Below, piece after piece: positions 42,168 to 51,263 of a DNA stretch of 62,676 nt. The stretch lies in contig CAYJKY010000017.1 in the NCBI GenBank assembly GCA_964370825.1, positions 1 to 62,676 on the forward strand. The letters are read 5' to 3'. The notes under the pieces were generated by a model, which was not told the origin of the DNA, ran no database searches, and saw only the letters and a list, made by a program, of their open reading frames with translations. Source of the stretch: CAYJBH01 sp964370825. GTDB lineage: Bacteria > Bacillota > Clostridia > Oscillospirales > Ruminococcaceae. The translations under genes and the position numbers were made by a program. How positions within the stretch are numbered: position 1 is the stretch's first letter; each line of letters opens with the position of its first letter.

Positions 42168-43918
42168 TGTTTGACTTAATAAAAGGTGTGTTAAAACTTT
42201 CGGGCGAGCGTCGCAAAAAAATTATTGCCTCCTACTTCCTATCCTTTGTAGACGGGGTTTTGTCAAATCTACCTGTTTTTGCAATAGGATATGTGCTGTA
42301 TTTAATAATTGGCGGCAATCTTGCCGAAAACACATGGCTGATACTGCTTATCGTATTAGTTATTGGGGTGATTGTTCGAACTATACTAAAATATATCAAC
42401 AATATTTTAGAGCAGGGGATGGGCATATTTACCTTTGCTGAACAGCGCTTGATAACTGGTGAGCGTGTAAAACGTTTTGAGATGGGCTTTTTTTCCGACA
42501 ACAATGTCGGTAATCTCACGGCAGTGTTTGCAAATGACCTCAGTTTTATTGAACAGTATGGAATGGGTGCGATGGGCATTCTCACCTCGTCGATTTTTAG
42601 CATTGCAGTATCAATATTAATTTTGGTGTTTGTCAATCCGAGTCTATCTATCGTTTATATTGTCATGAGCATTGCCGCTTATTTTGTTTTAAAAGCTTAC
42701 TACAATAAAACGATAGTGGAGGGTCAAAAGCAACGTGAAGCTACAAAAGATTTAGCAGAAGCGGTTATAGAATATGTTAGCGGTATGCCGATTATAAAGG
42801 CGTTTAATTTGGAGGGTGAGCGCTTTTCAAAAACCGAAAAGGCGTTTAAAAAAGCGCAGATTTTTAACATAGGGTTTGAAAAAACTGCTGTCCCATATGT
42901 GGTTGCAACACTCGTGTTGACAGGTTTCGGCACAGCCTCGGTGGTTGCTATGAGTGCATACAGCGGTAGTAATACAGCCGAACTACTGCCGTACATGGTT
43001 ATGGTTATAGTGTTCTCTATGGGTGCATTCGCTCCTATAAATGCTATAGGAATGCAGATTTCACTGCTCAATATGTCTAAGGCGGCACTGGACAGATATG
43101 ATGACCTCTCCAAAATTAAGGCGATTGACGAGAGTTTTGGTGACACAAAGATTACCGACTTTGATATAGAATTTAAGGATGTGCGTTTTTCTTACGGCGA
43201 AAAGGAGATACTAAAAGGGGTTAACCTAAAAATTCCACAGAACAAGATGACGGCATTAGTCGGTAGGAGCGGTGGCGGAAAAACTACTATTACAAACCTT
43301 ATCGCAAGGTTTTGGGATGTGAACTCCGGTGTGGTTACTGTCGGTGGTGTAGATATAAGTAGGATAAGCACCGAAGAACTTTACAAGCATATAAGCATGG
43401 TGTTTCAAAAGGTGTACCTGTTTAACGATACCATTTATAATAACATCGCACTTGGCAGAGAGGATGCAGGCAAAGAGGATATTGTTGAAGCGGCAAAAAA
43501 GGCAAGGTGCTATGACTTTATCATGGCGCTTCCGGATGGCTTTGACACTGTGGTTACAAGTGGGGGTTCCTCGCTATCCGGAGGTGAAAAACAGCGTATT
43601 TCTATAGCAAGGGCAATTTTAAAGGATGCACCTATCATTCTTCTCGACGAGGCAACCGCCTCCATCGACCTCGACAACGAGAGGTATATTCAGGAGGCGA
43701 TAAATGAGCTTGTTAAGGAGAAAACCTTGATCGTTATTGCCCATAAACTATCCAGCATCAAACACGCAGATAATATTGTTGTGGTTAACGACGGTGAAAT
43801 ACACGAGCAGGGCACGCATGACGAACTGATTGCGTCCGGAGGCCTTTATAAAGAACTATGGGGAAAACGCACTGCTGCGGCATCGTGGGAGTTGGCAAAA
43901 TATAGTAGATTAAGATGA
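42167..43918 (+). CDS. ABC half-transporter, exporter fold (pair 1, second subunit)
   Basis: 583 aa from ATG 42167, coupled to the upstream gene (TAATG); an open extension to 42110 is inside the preceding gene. The membrane domain is followed by Walker A GRSGGGKTT, signature LSGGEKQR, and Walker B IILLDEATASIDLDNE. Together with the first subunit it forms an exporter-fold pump that could export or, like IrtAB/YbtPQ, import a ligand. A terminator follows at 43936. Confidence 0.92.
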   Translation: MFDLIKGVLKLSGERRKKIIASYFLSFVDGVLSNLPVFAIGYVLYLIIGGNLAENTWLILLIVLVIGVIVRTILKYINNILEQGMGIFTFAEQRLITGERVKRFEMGFFSDNNVGNLTAVFANDLSFIEQYGMGAMGILTSSIFSIAVSILILVFVNPSLSIVYIVMSIAAYFVLKAYYNKTIVEGQKQREATKDLAEAVIEYVSGMPIIKAFNLEGERFSKTEKAFKKAQIFNIGFEKTAVPYVVATLVLTGFGTASVVAMSAYSGSNTAELLPYMVMVIVFSMGAFAPINAIGMQISLLNMSKAALDRYDDLSKIKAIDESFGDTKITDFDIEFKDVRFSYGEKEILKGVNLKIPQNKMTALVGRSGGGKTTITNLIARFWDVNSGVVTVGGVDISRISTEELYKHISMVFQKVYLFNDTIYNNIALGREDAGKEDIVEAAKKARCYDFIMALPDGFDTVVTSGGSSLSGGEKQRISIARAILKDAPIILLDEATASIDLDNERYIQEAINELVKEKTLIVIAHKLSSIKHADNIVVVNDGEIHEQGTHDELIASGGLYKELWGKRTAAASWELAKYSRLR

Positions 43919-43935
43919 AAATGATTTATAAAAAC

Positions 43936-43970
43936 AAAATGCTTGCCATAACGGTAAGCATTTTGGTATA
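43936..43970 (+). terminator. Terminator after the first ABC pair
   Basis: AAAATGCTTGCC (43936-43947) pairs with GGTAAGCATTTT (43953-43964) with one wobble around a 5-nt loop. The 3' arm supplies the T-run. Confidence 0.82.
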
Positions 43971-43992
43971 ATAAATTGAAAGGAAATACAAG

Positions 43993-44580
43993 ATGACTTT
44001 TTTTGAAGTTGCCCTACTCGGTATAGGGCTAGCAGTGGACGCAAGCTGTGTATGTACTACAAATGGCCTTGTGTACCGCCCTAACCTGTTGAAATCGCTT
44101 GAAATAGCACTGCCGTTTGCTGTTTTTCAAGGGGTTATGCCGCTAATTGGATATTTTGGTATAGGGCTTTTGCCGGATGAATTGTTTCGTTTTAACCATG
44201 TGATTGCATTTATTTTGCTACTGTTTGTGGGTGCAAAGATGATATTAGATGGGGTAAGAACGACACAGTTTGATGAGCTATGTCCCGAAGGTAACTTCCG
44301 TGAAGGGAAGGAAAAAACTAAAAGCCTTACCTTTAAAATCATGATGGTGCAGGGAGTTTCTACCAGTATTGATGCTCTTAGTGTGGGGGTCACTCTCGGT
44401 AATGAAAATCTCGGCTTTATGCTTGTTGCGGTGCTGATAGTTGCTGTTATCACCTTTTTTATGTGTTTTGGTGCGGTGCGACTGGGTGAGAGAATCGGTA
44501 CAAGGCTTAACAACAAGGCAGAGGTTATCGGAGGTATTGTGCTTGTTATAATCGGTATAAGATTGCTTATAGCCGGATAA
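43993..44580 (+). CDS. mntP: MntP-like manganese efflux pump
   Basis: 195 aa with six predicted helices. MntP hallmarks are the early AVDAS motif in helix 1 (LGIGLAVDASCVC), GAKMILDG and the second-half mirror motif STSIDALSVGVTLG with the acidic residue. In E. coli and others MntP exports Mn2+. CVCTTNGL after the first Asp differs from the usual FAVSIGKG and could alter metal choice. It has its own ribosome site AAAGGAAA after a terminator and sits within a locus with other metal-binding-like proteins. Confidence 0.88.
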   Translation: MTFFEVALLGIGLAVDASCVCTTNGLVYRPNLLKSLEIALPFAVFQGVMPLIGYFGIGLLPDELFRFNHVIAFILLLFVGAKMILDGVRTTQFDELCPEGNFREGKEKTKSLTFKIMMVQGVSTSIDALSVGVTLGNENLGFMLVAVLIVAVITFFMCFGAVRLGERIGTRLNNKAEVIGGIVLVIIGIRLLIAG

Positions 44581-44588
44581 TATTTTAC

Positions 44589-44617
44589 TTGACAAAACAT
44601 GGAAAAAGTGATACCTT
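44589..44617 (+). promoter_or_regulatory. Promoter of the methyltransferase operon
   Basis: TTGACA (44589-44594), 17-bp spacer and a weak TACCTT (44612-44617). GTTAG of the operator-like site begins 7 bp after the -10, the same spacing as at 47625-47676. Confidence 0.65.
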
Positions 44618-44623
44618 ATTTAT

Positions 44624-44639
44624 GTTAGTTATGTCTAAC
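44624..44639. promoter_or_regulatory. Operator-like site GTTAG-N6-CTAAC, copy 3
   Basis: GTTAG-TTATGT-CTAAC lies across the predicted transcription start of the methyltransferase operon, where a bound protein would act as a repressor. Confidence 0.78.
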
Positions 44640-44661
44640 TTTGGTTTTAGAAGGAGTGCCA

Positions 44662-45471
44662 ATGGCAGATGATTTATATAATGGTGTAGAGGATACGCTA
44701 TATATTCCCTTGATTGCGCGAATAGAGATATCCAAAAAGTTTCCACAGTATTTTTGCGACAAAAAGGCTTTGAGTCTTGAAAATGATCTTAGCTTGCAAG
44801 CTATATCACACAAAAGTTCCGAATACTCCTTAATGGCATCAACATCCCGTGCGGTAATGATGGATAAGGTTGTGGCAGATTTTATAGCAAGGCACAACAA
44901 ATGTAACGTCGTGTGTATAGGATGCGGTCTTGAGACGATGGCATGGAGGTTAGAAAAAAGCTCACAGGGCGCACATTTTTATGAGGTCGATTTTCCGTCT
45001 GTCATAGAAAACAGGGAAAGGATATTAGGCAAACGTGAGAATGAAACCTTAATTGCAGGTAATGCGAACGAGTTAAACTTTGCTGAGCATATCGACTGTA
45101 CTCTGCCCACAATTTTTGTGGTTGCGGGTGTGTTTCAATATTTTAAAGAGGCTGAAGTAATAGCCTTGATAAAAAAACTTAAAGGCGAATTTGTTAATGC
45201 TGTACTGCTTTTTGATGCTACCAATTCTGTTGGATTAAAATATGCTCAAAGTTATGTTGAAAAAACAGGTAACAACAATGCTATGATGTATTTTAGCATA
45301 GACGACCCGCGGGAGTTTGCAAAAAAAATATCCTCCGAGTTTATTTCGGTAGGTGGTTTTTATGGCAAAGCAAGAGAGCAGCTAAAAGGTAGGCTAAAGC
45401 TGTTCACAAGGGTTGCGATGTGGGTTGCCGACAGTAAAAGTCGAACGATGATTTTAACCTACAAATTATAA
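44662..45471 (+). CDS. LCM/TcmP-like SAM-dependent O-methyltransferase
   Basis: 269 aa from ATG 44662 behind AGAAGGAG; a TTG at 44641 lies before that site. It belongs to the leucine-carboxyl-methyltransferase-like group: an N-terminal PLIARIEISKKFP segment, motif I NVVCIGCGLETMAWRL, then FYEVDFPSVIENRERIL and FVVAGVFQYF. Members methylate carboxyl or hydroxyl groups of small molecules. It starts an operon with the two Cys/His-rich genes that follow (11-bp gaps). The substrate is unknown. Confidence 0.88.
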   Translation: MADDLYNGVEDTLYIPLIARIEISKKFPQYFCDKKALSLENDLSLQAISHKSSEYSLMASTSRAVMMDKVVADFIARHNKCNVVCIGCGLETMAWRLEKSSQGAHFYEVDFPSVIENRERILGKRENETLIAGNANELNFAEHIDCTLPTIFVVAGVFQYFKEAEVIALIKKLKGEFVNAVLLFDATNSVGLKYAQSYVEKTGNNNAMMYFSIDDPREFAKKISSEFISVGGFYGKAREQLKGRLKLFTRVAMWVADSKSRTMILTYKL

Positions 45472-45482
45472 ATGAGGGCAAT

Positions 45483-46022
45483 ATGAATGATAATTGTGGA
45501 GGCAGATGTGCAAAATGCAGCTGTCCGATGAAAGCAAATGCAGCTACTGCCTGCACGGTGCGACGCACCGAGGTGTTTACTCCAAAAGAGCCGGGCGAAG
45601 AACTATCGCTTGACGGACTTAACGACAGGGAGCGAGAATTTTTATCCTACCTTGTGGCGCATCAATTTTTACCGATGGTGCAGTTTGTAATGCTTAGCAG
45701 TGAAAATCCGGAGTTTAAAAAGGTGTCACTGTCGCCGGCATATATTGAAGATGTCACCGATACATTTGAAAAAATTCAAACTACAGGAACTATGCTTGAC
45801 AAGCTGGAGAGTGAAGGCTTTTTATCCCTCGATTTTAATGTTCCGTTGCAAAACTGTGAGTATGAGGAGTATTATAATAGCGAGGTTTTTGCATTTTATA
45901 AAAACATGATTAATGAGATATCGTCAAATCAGGCTGCATTTGTAGGGGACACTGCCACCATAGAAAAAGGAAGCATGGCACCCACTGCAGCTTGCACAGA
46001 AATATTTGATACTTTAATTTAA
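45483..46022 (+). CDS. Cys-rich N-terminus plus conserved C-terminal domain, paralogue A (unknown)
   Basis: 179 aa. Cysteines 5, 9, 12, 14 and 24 form a small N-terminal cluster (CGGRCAKCSC). Residues 49-146 align nearly without gaps to the next gene's residues 58-155 (FLPMVQFVM with CIPVVRFVM; LESEGFLSLDFNVPLQNCEYEEYY with its counterpart). The shared region looks like a winged-helix-sized alpha/beta domain, but that is inference. It lies between a methyltransferase and its paralogue in one operon. The family is not known to me. A metal sensor, metal chaperone or modified peptide are open options. Confidence 0.82.
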   Translation: MNDNCGGRCAKCSCPMKANAATACTVRRTEVFTPKEPGEELSLDGLNDREREFLSYLVAHQFLPMVQFVMLSSENPEFKKVSLSPAYIEDVTDTFEKIQTTGTMLDKLESEGFLSLDFNVPLQNCEYEEYYNSEVFAFYKNMINEISSNQAAFVGDTATIEKGSMAPTAACTEIFDTLI

Positions 46023-46032
46023 GGAGATAACA

Positions 46033-46563
46033 ATGACAGACAAATTTGCAGAACTGAAGAACTACGGTGGTTGTGGCAGTCATAAACCGGGACATAAATG
46101 TTGCGGAAAACACAAGCATCACCACGCCGATGAAAATCATGCACATGATGGTTGTTGTGGCAGTCACAATCATGGTGATTCTAAATCAGACGAGCTTACC
46201 GAGGATGAGCAACAGCTTTTATCTGCGGTAGAGAAATTCGGCTGTATACCGGTTGTGCGTTTTGTAATGAAAAGCAGCAAATCTTCACATTTTGAGTCGA
46301 CAGCACTCTCCGCTGTCTATATCATGAGCGCTGAGGATGATATGCAGGATGTCAAGTCGCGAGCCAAATTATTCACATCCTTAGAGGATAAAGGTCTTTT
46401 GTCGATAGACTATGATGCTCCTGTCTCAAACTATGATTACAGTGAATTTACAAACTCAAATATATACAAAGATTTTGTAACAATGATGAAGGAGTCGGCC
46501 GGCAATGAGGATTTTGTTTTTGATATTGCCGACATGGATAAAGGCAGTGTGGCACTCATTTAG
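46033..46563 (+). CDS. Cys/His-rich N-terminus plus conserved C-terminal domain, paralogue B (unknown)
   Basis: 176 aa behind AAGGAGAT. Residues 11-47 are extremely Cys/His-rich (Cys 14, 23, 24, 41, 42; His 17, 21, 27, 29-31, 36, 38, 45, 47), in GCCGSHNHG and KHKHHH runs, as in metal storage or chaperone tails. The rest matches paralogue A. One stop codon ends at 46563 and the convergent AraC gene ends at 46564, so the two genes abut. Zn, Ni, Cu or Mn binding is plausible; none is shown. Function unassigned. Confidence 0.82.
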   Translation: MTDKFAELKNYGGCGSHKPGHKCCGKHKHHHADENHAHDGCCGSHNHGDSKSDELTEDEQQLLSAVEKFGCIPVVRFVMKSSKSSHFESTALSAVYIMSAEDDMQDVKSRAKLFTSLEDKGLLSIDYDAPVSNYDYSEFTNSNIYKDFVTMMKESAGNEDFVFDIADMDKGSVALI

Positions 46564-47514
46564 TTATTTTAAAAGCAGACGCATCTCGGAAGGTTTCATA
46601 GAAAAAATATCGTTAAAAGCCTTGTAAAAATGTATTTTACTGTTATAGCCTACCGCTATAGAAATAGCCTCGACTGACAGGGTGTCTCTTTTTAGCAGTT
46701 CAAGTGCGTATTGCATTTTTAGCGAACGAACATACTTGTGAATACTAAGCCCTACGATCTCACGAAAGGTGGATTGTAGGGTCTTTTTGTCTATCCCTAC
46801 CATTTTTGCAAGCTCTGTTATCACAGGCGGATTTTTGTAATTTTGTGATAATATCCCAACTGCATCCTTAACTGCAGCTTGGCTTTTTACGCTGATACGG
46901 CTTAGATTTTTTGTTTGCGACATAGAAAAATCGAGCAACATTAAAAAAGCCTCTACAGATTTCACGTTAAGATACAAAGGGAAAAGCTGTTCTGTTACTT
47001 CACTACTTTTAATCTGCCTTAAAATTGTTGCGATTTGCGGTATAGAGATGTTCCTAACGTTTATCGTTCTCGCCATGTCGTTCCAATCTTCATGAGATAG
47101 ATTTATTCCGTTGTTTATTAAAAATTCCTCACCGATCAATAGAGTTAACGCTCTTATTCTATTTCCGGCAGGATATTTTTTAAACCAGGGCACAGCAGCA
47201 TTGTTAACATAAAAAAAGGTTCCGTATTGTGTTTTCTCTATCGCTGTCTCATCCTTATAATACTCCATATCATTGTTTTCTATAAATGTTATCTGCACAC
47301 CTATACTCTCGTTATAATTTATCGTAATATTGGTCTCTTTATATGTAATGTCAAGGTCTACAAACGCAATATGGCTGTTTCCCCACAACTCTATTTTGCC
47401 ATCTCCAAACTTTGAATCAAGCCTATAAACCTGTCCTCGTCCGTTTTTTTCTTCGCTCCAACCATGATTTGTCATGGTGTTAAACATGTTTTCGTAACTT
47501 TTGTAGCTCTGCAT
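46564..47514 (-). CDS. AraC family regulator
   Basis: 316 aa. A ligand-sensing N-terminal domain of about 215 residues without a cupin HWH motif is followed by a double HTH (ITELAKMVGIDKKTLQSTFREIVGLSIHKYVR, SVEAISIAVGYNSKIHFYKAFNDIFSMKPSEMR in part). The organisation resembles PchR/YbtA-type regulators of siderophore genes, which respond to the ligand itself; that is a structural comparison by eye. It is divergent from the second ABC pair and convergent with paralogue B, so it probably regulates one or both. Confidence 0.9.
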   Translation of the reverse strand: MQSYKSYENMFNTMTNHGWSEEKNGRGQVYRLDSKFGDGKIELWGNSHIAFVDLDITYKETNITINYNESIGVQITFIENNDMEYYKDETAIEKTQYGTFFYVNNAAVPWFKKYPAGNRIRALTLLIGEEFLINNGINLSHEDWNDMARTINVRNISIPQIATILRQIKSSEVTEQLFPLYLNVKSVEAFLMLLDFSMSQTKNLSRISVKSQAAVKDAVGILSQNYKNPPVITELAKMVGIDKKTLQSTFREIVGLSIHKYVRSLKMQYALELLKRDTLSVEAISIAVGYNSKIHFYKAFNDIFSMKPSEMRLLLK

Positions 47515-47624
47515 ATCGCTCTCCGTTGATAGGTATCTTTTAGTGGCATAAATAACATGCTGTTTTTAGGAAGTAAGGGATTGAAATGTCTTTGTTTTGT
47601 ATCTATTATACCCTATTATGTGAT

Positions 47625-47653
47625 TTGACACAATATCCTTTTTAATATATAAT
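47625..47653 (+). promoter_or_regulatory. Promoter of the second ABC pair
   Basis: Perfect TTGACA (47625-47630), 17-bp spacer, perfect TATAAT (47648-47653). The predicted start lies within the operator-like site 47659-47676. Confidence 0.85.
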
Positions 47654-47658
47654 TCAAC

Positions 47659-47676
47659 AGTTAGCAAAAACTAACT
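47659..47676. promoter_or_regulatory. Operator-like site GTTAG-N6-CTAAC, copy 4
   Basis: AGTTAG-CAAAAA-CTAACT, perfect 6-bp arms. It begins 6 bp after a perfect -10, an arrangement suited to repression of the second ABC pair. Confidence 0.8.
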
Positions 47677-47698
47677 TTGGACAAAGGAGCATTTAAAC

Positions 47699-49525
47699 AT
47701 GAATACAAATGAAGAAAAAACAGGAAAAAGAGGCTCTGCGATAGATAGAGTTTTTAAGATTGCGAAGCACAATAAAACAATGCTTAATGCGGCAGTGTTT
47801 TCTTCTGTACTGGGTTATGCATGCAATATTCTTCCGTTTGTTTCGGTTTTTTTTATTGCCCGAGAATTTTTAATGCCATCCTATGGAAACACAACCATCG
47901 AAACGGTTGTGTTATGGATAATTGTTGCGGGAATCGCCATACTGATAGGCATGGTGTTTTCATTTTTTGGCAGTTACGGCTGTCATTATGTGGCATTTAA
48001 GCAACTTAACTCCTTTAAATTAAAGGTGATGGATCATCTTGGCAACCTTTCGCTACATTATTTCAACAAAAAAACGACGGGCGGAATACAAAAAACAATT
48101 GATGAGAGTGCCGACCGTATAGAAAATTTTATAGGCCACATGCTCCCCGACCTGTTCGGCTCAATATTTACCGTATTACTGCTTTTGATAGGTATATGTG
48201 TGTTAAGCCCATGGCTTGCACTGACCGTCCTTATTACGGTGATTGTTGCGGTGGCTATGCAGATGTCGGTGTTCGGCAAAAAATCGCAAAAGATATGGGC
48301 GGATGTTTTTAGTGCAGACCGGAAAATGACGGGAGCCTTTTCAGAATACGTTAAGGGGATGACAGAGGTGAAACTTTTCGGAATAACCGGTAGGATGACC
48401 AACGCACTCGAAACAAACATACAGGACTATAAAAATTTTGAGATGTCAGGATACAAAGCCTCTGCTGTTCCGATGGGACTTTATAAAAGTATAATACTTT
48501 CTATGCTTACCTTTATTCTGCCGGTTGGCGTGTTGCTCATATCGCTAAACCCAACCGAAAATACACTTCTTGCCGTATTAATGGCACTTATCATAACACC
48601 TGCAATATATGACCCATTGATGACCTGTTTGAGCTATGGCACTCAGATGGCAACCTTGTCTGTAGGTCTTGATGCTGTCGAAGAAATTTTTGCACAGGAG
48701 CCGATAAAGGCGGTTGATAATACAGATAGGGTTTTAAATGCCGACATAGAGTTTAAAAACGTAAGTTTTTCCTACCAACCACAGGATGAAAGCCGAACCT
48801 ATGCTGTTAAAAATATTAATTTTATTGCAAAGCAGGGCGAGATGACTGCACTTGTCGGTGAGTCCGGCGGTGGTAAATCGACGATAGGACAACTTATTTC
48901 CCGTTTTTACGATATCGAAGACAATGAGGGCGAAATATTAGTTGGTGGAGTAAATATAAAAGAAATACCCTATGGTGTGTTGATGGACAGCATTGCCTAT
49001 GTGTTGCAGGATACATATATTTTCTCGGGGAGTATATACGAAAATATAACCATGAACAGAAAATACAGCAAGGAAGCGGTCGAAAGCGCTGCAAAGGCGG
49101 CGCAGTGTCATGATTTTATCCTTAACACCCAAAACGGTTACAACACCATGCTCGGTGGTGGAGGTGTTCGGCTTTCGGGTGGTGAAGCACAACGCCTTTC
49201 TATAGCAAGGGCGATTTTAAAGGATGCACCTATTATAGTTTTGGATGAGGCACTTGCCTACTCCGATGCTGAGAACGAAAATCTGATACAAGAAGCACTT
49301 ATATCCCTCACAAAAAATAAGACGGTAATTATAATTGCACATCGATTACAGAGTGTTATGCGTGTTGAGCAGATACTTTTGCTTAAAAAGGGAGAGATTA
49401 AGGAGGCGGGAACACACAAACAGCTAATGTCTACAGATACAGAATACAGCATGCTTTGGAATTTACAGCATGAGGCAAATAGCTTCAACCTGTTCTCGGG
49501 CGAAAAAGGAGATATGATGATATGA
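47699..49525 (+). CDS. ABC half-transporter, exporter fold (pair 2, first subunit)
   Basis: 608 aa: ABC membrane domain, then Walker A GESGGGKST, signature LSGGEAQR and Walker B IIVLDEALAYSDAENE, where Ala-Leu-Ala-Tyr replaces the usual Ala-Thr-Ala-x; the D-loop wording is close to that of pair 1, first subunit. The start is ATG 47699 behind AAAGGAGC. It overlaps the next gene by four bases (ATGA). Confidence 0.92.
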   Translation: MNTNEEKTGKRGSAIDRVFKIAKHNKTMLNAAVFSSVLGYACNILPFVSVFFIAREFLMPSYGNTTIETVVLWIIVAGIAILIGMVFSFFGSYGCHYVAFKQLNSFKLKVMDHLGNLSLHYFNKKTTGGIQKTIDESADRIENFIGHMLPDLFGSIFTVLLLLIGICVLSPWLALTVLITVIVAVAMQMSVFGKKSQKIWADVFSADRKMTGAFSEYVKGMTEVKLFGITGRMTNALETNIQDYKNFEMSGYKASAVPMGLYKSIILSMLTFILPVGVLLISLNPTENTLLAVLMALIITPAIYDPLMTCLSYGTQMATLSVGLDAVEEIFAQEPIKAVDNTDRVLNADIEFKNVSFSYQPQDESRTYAVKNINFIAKQGEMTALVGESGGGKSTIGQLISRFYDIEDNEGEILVGGVNIKEIPYGVLMDSIAYVLQDTYIFSGSIYENITMNRKYSKEAVESAAKAAQCHDFILNTQNGYNTMLGGGGVRLSGGEAQRLSIARAILKDAPIIVLDEALAYSDAENENLIQEALISLTKNKTVIIIAHRLQSVMRVEQILLLKKGEIKEAGTHKQLMSTDTEYSMLWNLQHEANSFNLFSGEKGDMMI

Positions 49526-51255
49526 GAGAGATAATCAACAAATTCACCTGTTCAAAACCACAACAAATGCTACGCCCCACACTCTGTTTAACCATAGAAA
49601 ATATGTTTATGGTTTTTCCGTCGATTGCTACACTGTTTGCAATTCGGTATATAGTTTCGGCGTTTGACGGAAATATTGATTATAATGCACTTTGGGCAAC
49701 TGTCGGAATATTAACGGTGCTGTTTGTTTTGCAGGCTGTTGTGAGCATAACGGCGCATCGTAACACCTTTTTGCCCGCAGCAAAAAACTGTGCAGATAAT
49801 AAAACTCGCTTTATACATAAACTTCGTACGCTGCCACTCGGCTACTTTCAAAAAAAGCGTTCCGGCGAACTTATAAACAATTTCACAGGTGACTTTTTGG
49901 CACTTGAACAGAGCATGGTGGGTATGTTTACCGGCATATTCAGCGTGGTTTTTAGCTGTGTAATTACCTCGATATTCTTTTTTGCTTACAACCCTACAAT
50001 GGCAATAGCATTTTATATTGCGGTAATTATATCCGTATTAATGCTTGTGCTTTCCGGTAGAATGTCTGCAAAACTTATCCACGATTCGGCAACGGCGAGA
50101 GACACCGCCGCCGGATGCCTCAATGAATATCTGCTGGGTATGAAGGTTTTGAAATCCTACAACCAAACCGGAAAAAGTTTTGATAAGCTTAAAAAGGCTT
50201 ACGAAGAGCTTGTGAAAACAAATCTTAAAACAGAATCCTTTGTCGGGACACTGGTAAACGGTGCAAGCTCGGTTGCAAATATGGCGTTGCCGATAATTTG
50301 CTTTGTAGGTGCATATCTTGTTTTGGGTGGGAATCTTGTCATAGCAGACTACCTTGCAATTATCATAGTGGGCACAAAAATACTGATGCCAATAATGACA
50401 TACATTCGCTATATGATAGTGTTGAGAATTCACTATGTGGCGGCAACACGCATAGACAAGGTGTTTTCGGAAAAATCATTCGAAGGAAAGCAGAACATAA
50501 ATGCAGAAAATGATATTGTATTTAACAAGGTCAACTTTGCATATGACGGCAACCTTAAAAATTCGGTGCTCAAGGATGTTTCGTTTACAATTCCAAAAAG
50601 AAAATTTACGGCGATTGTCGGTCCTTCCGGTAGTGGTAAATCTACGATACTTCGACTGATTGCAAGATTTTGGGATGTTACAGATGGGGATATAAGCATC
50701 GGTAAAACCAATCTGAAAAACGCCGACACAGACAGATGGATGCAAAATATTTCCATGGTGTTGCAGGATGTTTACCTGTTTAACGAAACGATTCGAGAAA
50801 ATCTTATTTTCGGTAAAGAGGGTGTTAGTGATGAAGAGATGATAAATGCGGCGCAACAGGCTCAGTGCCACGACTTTATTATGCAGCTTCCGAACGGGTA
50901 CGACACAATAATCGGCGAGGGTGGCTGCACCCTTTCGGGAGGTGAGAAACAGCGAATATCGATAGCAAGAGCAATGCTTAAAAACGCCCCGATACTTCTT
51001 TTGGACGAGCCGACAGCAAGCCTCGATGCAAAAAATGAAATTCTTGTTCAACGCGCCATTGCAGAGCTTGTAAAAAATAAAACCGTTATCATGATTGCAC
51101 ATCGACTTAAAACTATAAAAAACGCCGACCAAATTTTAGTTGTAGAAGGCGGCAAAATTTACGAGAGCGGAACACATGCCGAGCTTATTGAAACTAACGG
51201 TGTTTATGTAAAACTTTGGGGTATACAATCAACCGCATTTGAGTTTAAATTTTAG
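49522..51255 (+). CDS. ABC half-transporter, exporter fold (pair 2, second subunit)
   Basis: 577 aa: six-helix ABC membrane domain, Walker A GPSGSGKST, signature LSGGEKQR, Walker B LLLDEPTASLDAKNE. It is coupled to the upstream subunit by ATGA overlap with an upstream GGAGAT, so a heterodimer is expected. An alpha/beta hydrolase gene follows after 8 bp in the same operon. Confidence 0.92.
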   Translation: MREIINKFTCSKPQQMLRPTLCLTIENMFMVFPSIATLFAIRYIVSAFDGNIDYNALWATVGILTVLFVLQAVVSITAHRNTFLPAAKNCADNKTRFIHKLRTLPLGYFQKKRSGELINNFTGDFLALEQSMVGMFTGIFSVVFSCVITSIFFFAYNPTMAIAFYIAVIISVLMLVLSGRMSAKLIHDSATARDTAAGCLNEYLLGMKVLKSYNQTGKSFDKLKKAYEELVKTNLKTESFVGTLVNGASSVANMALPIICFVGAYLVLGGNLVIADYLAIIIVGTKILMPIMTYIRYMIVLRIHYVAATRIDKVFSEKSFEGKQNINAENDIVFNKVNFAYDGNLKNSVLKDVSFTIPKRKFTAIVGPSGSGKSTILRLIARFWDVTDGDISIGKTNLKNADTDRWMQNISMVLQDVYLFNETIRENLIFGKEGVSDEEMINAAQQAQCHDFIMQLPNGYDTIIGEGGCTLSGGEKQRISIARAMLKNAPILLLDEPTASLDAKNEILVQRAIAELVKNKTVIMIAHRLKTIKNADQILVVEGGKIYESGTHAELIETNGVYVKLWGIQSTAFEFKF

Positions 51256-51263
51256 GGAATGAT

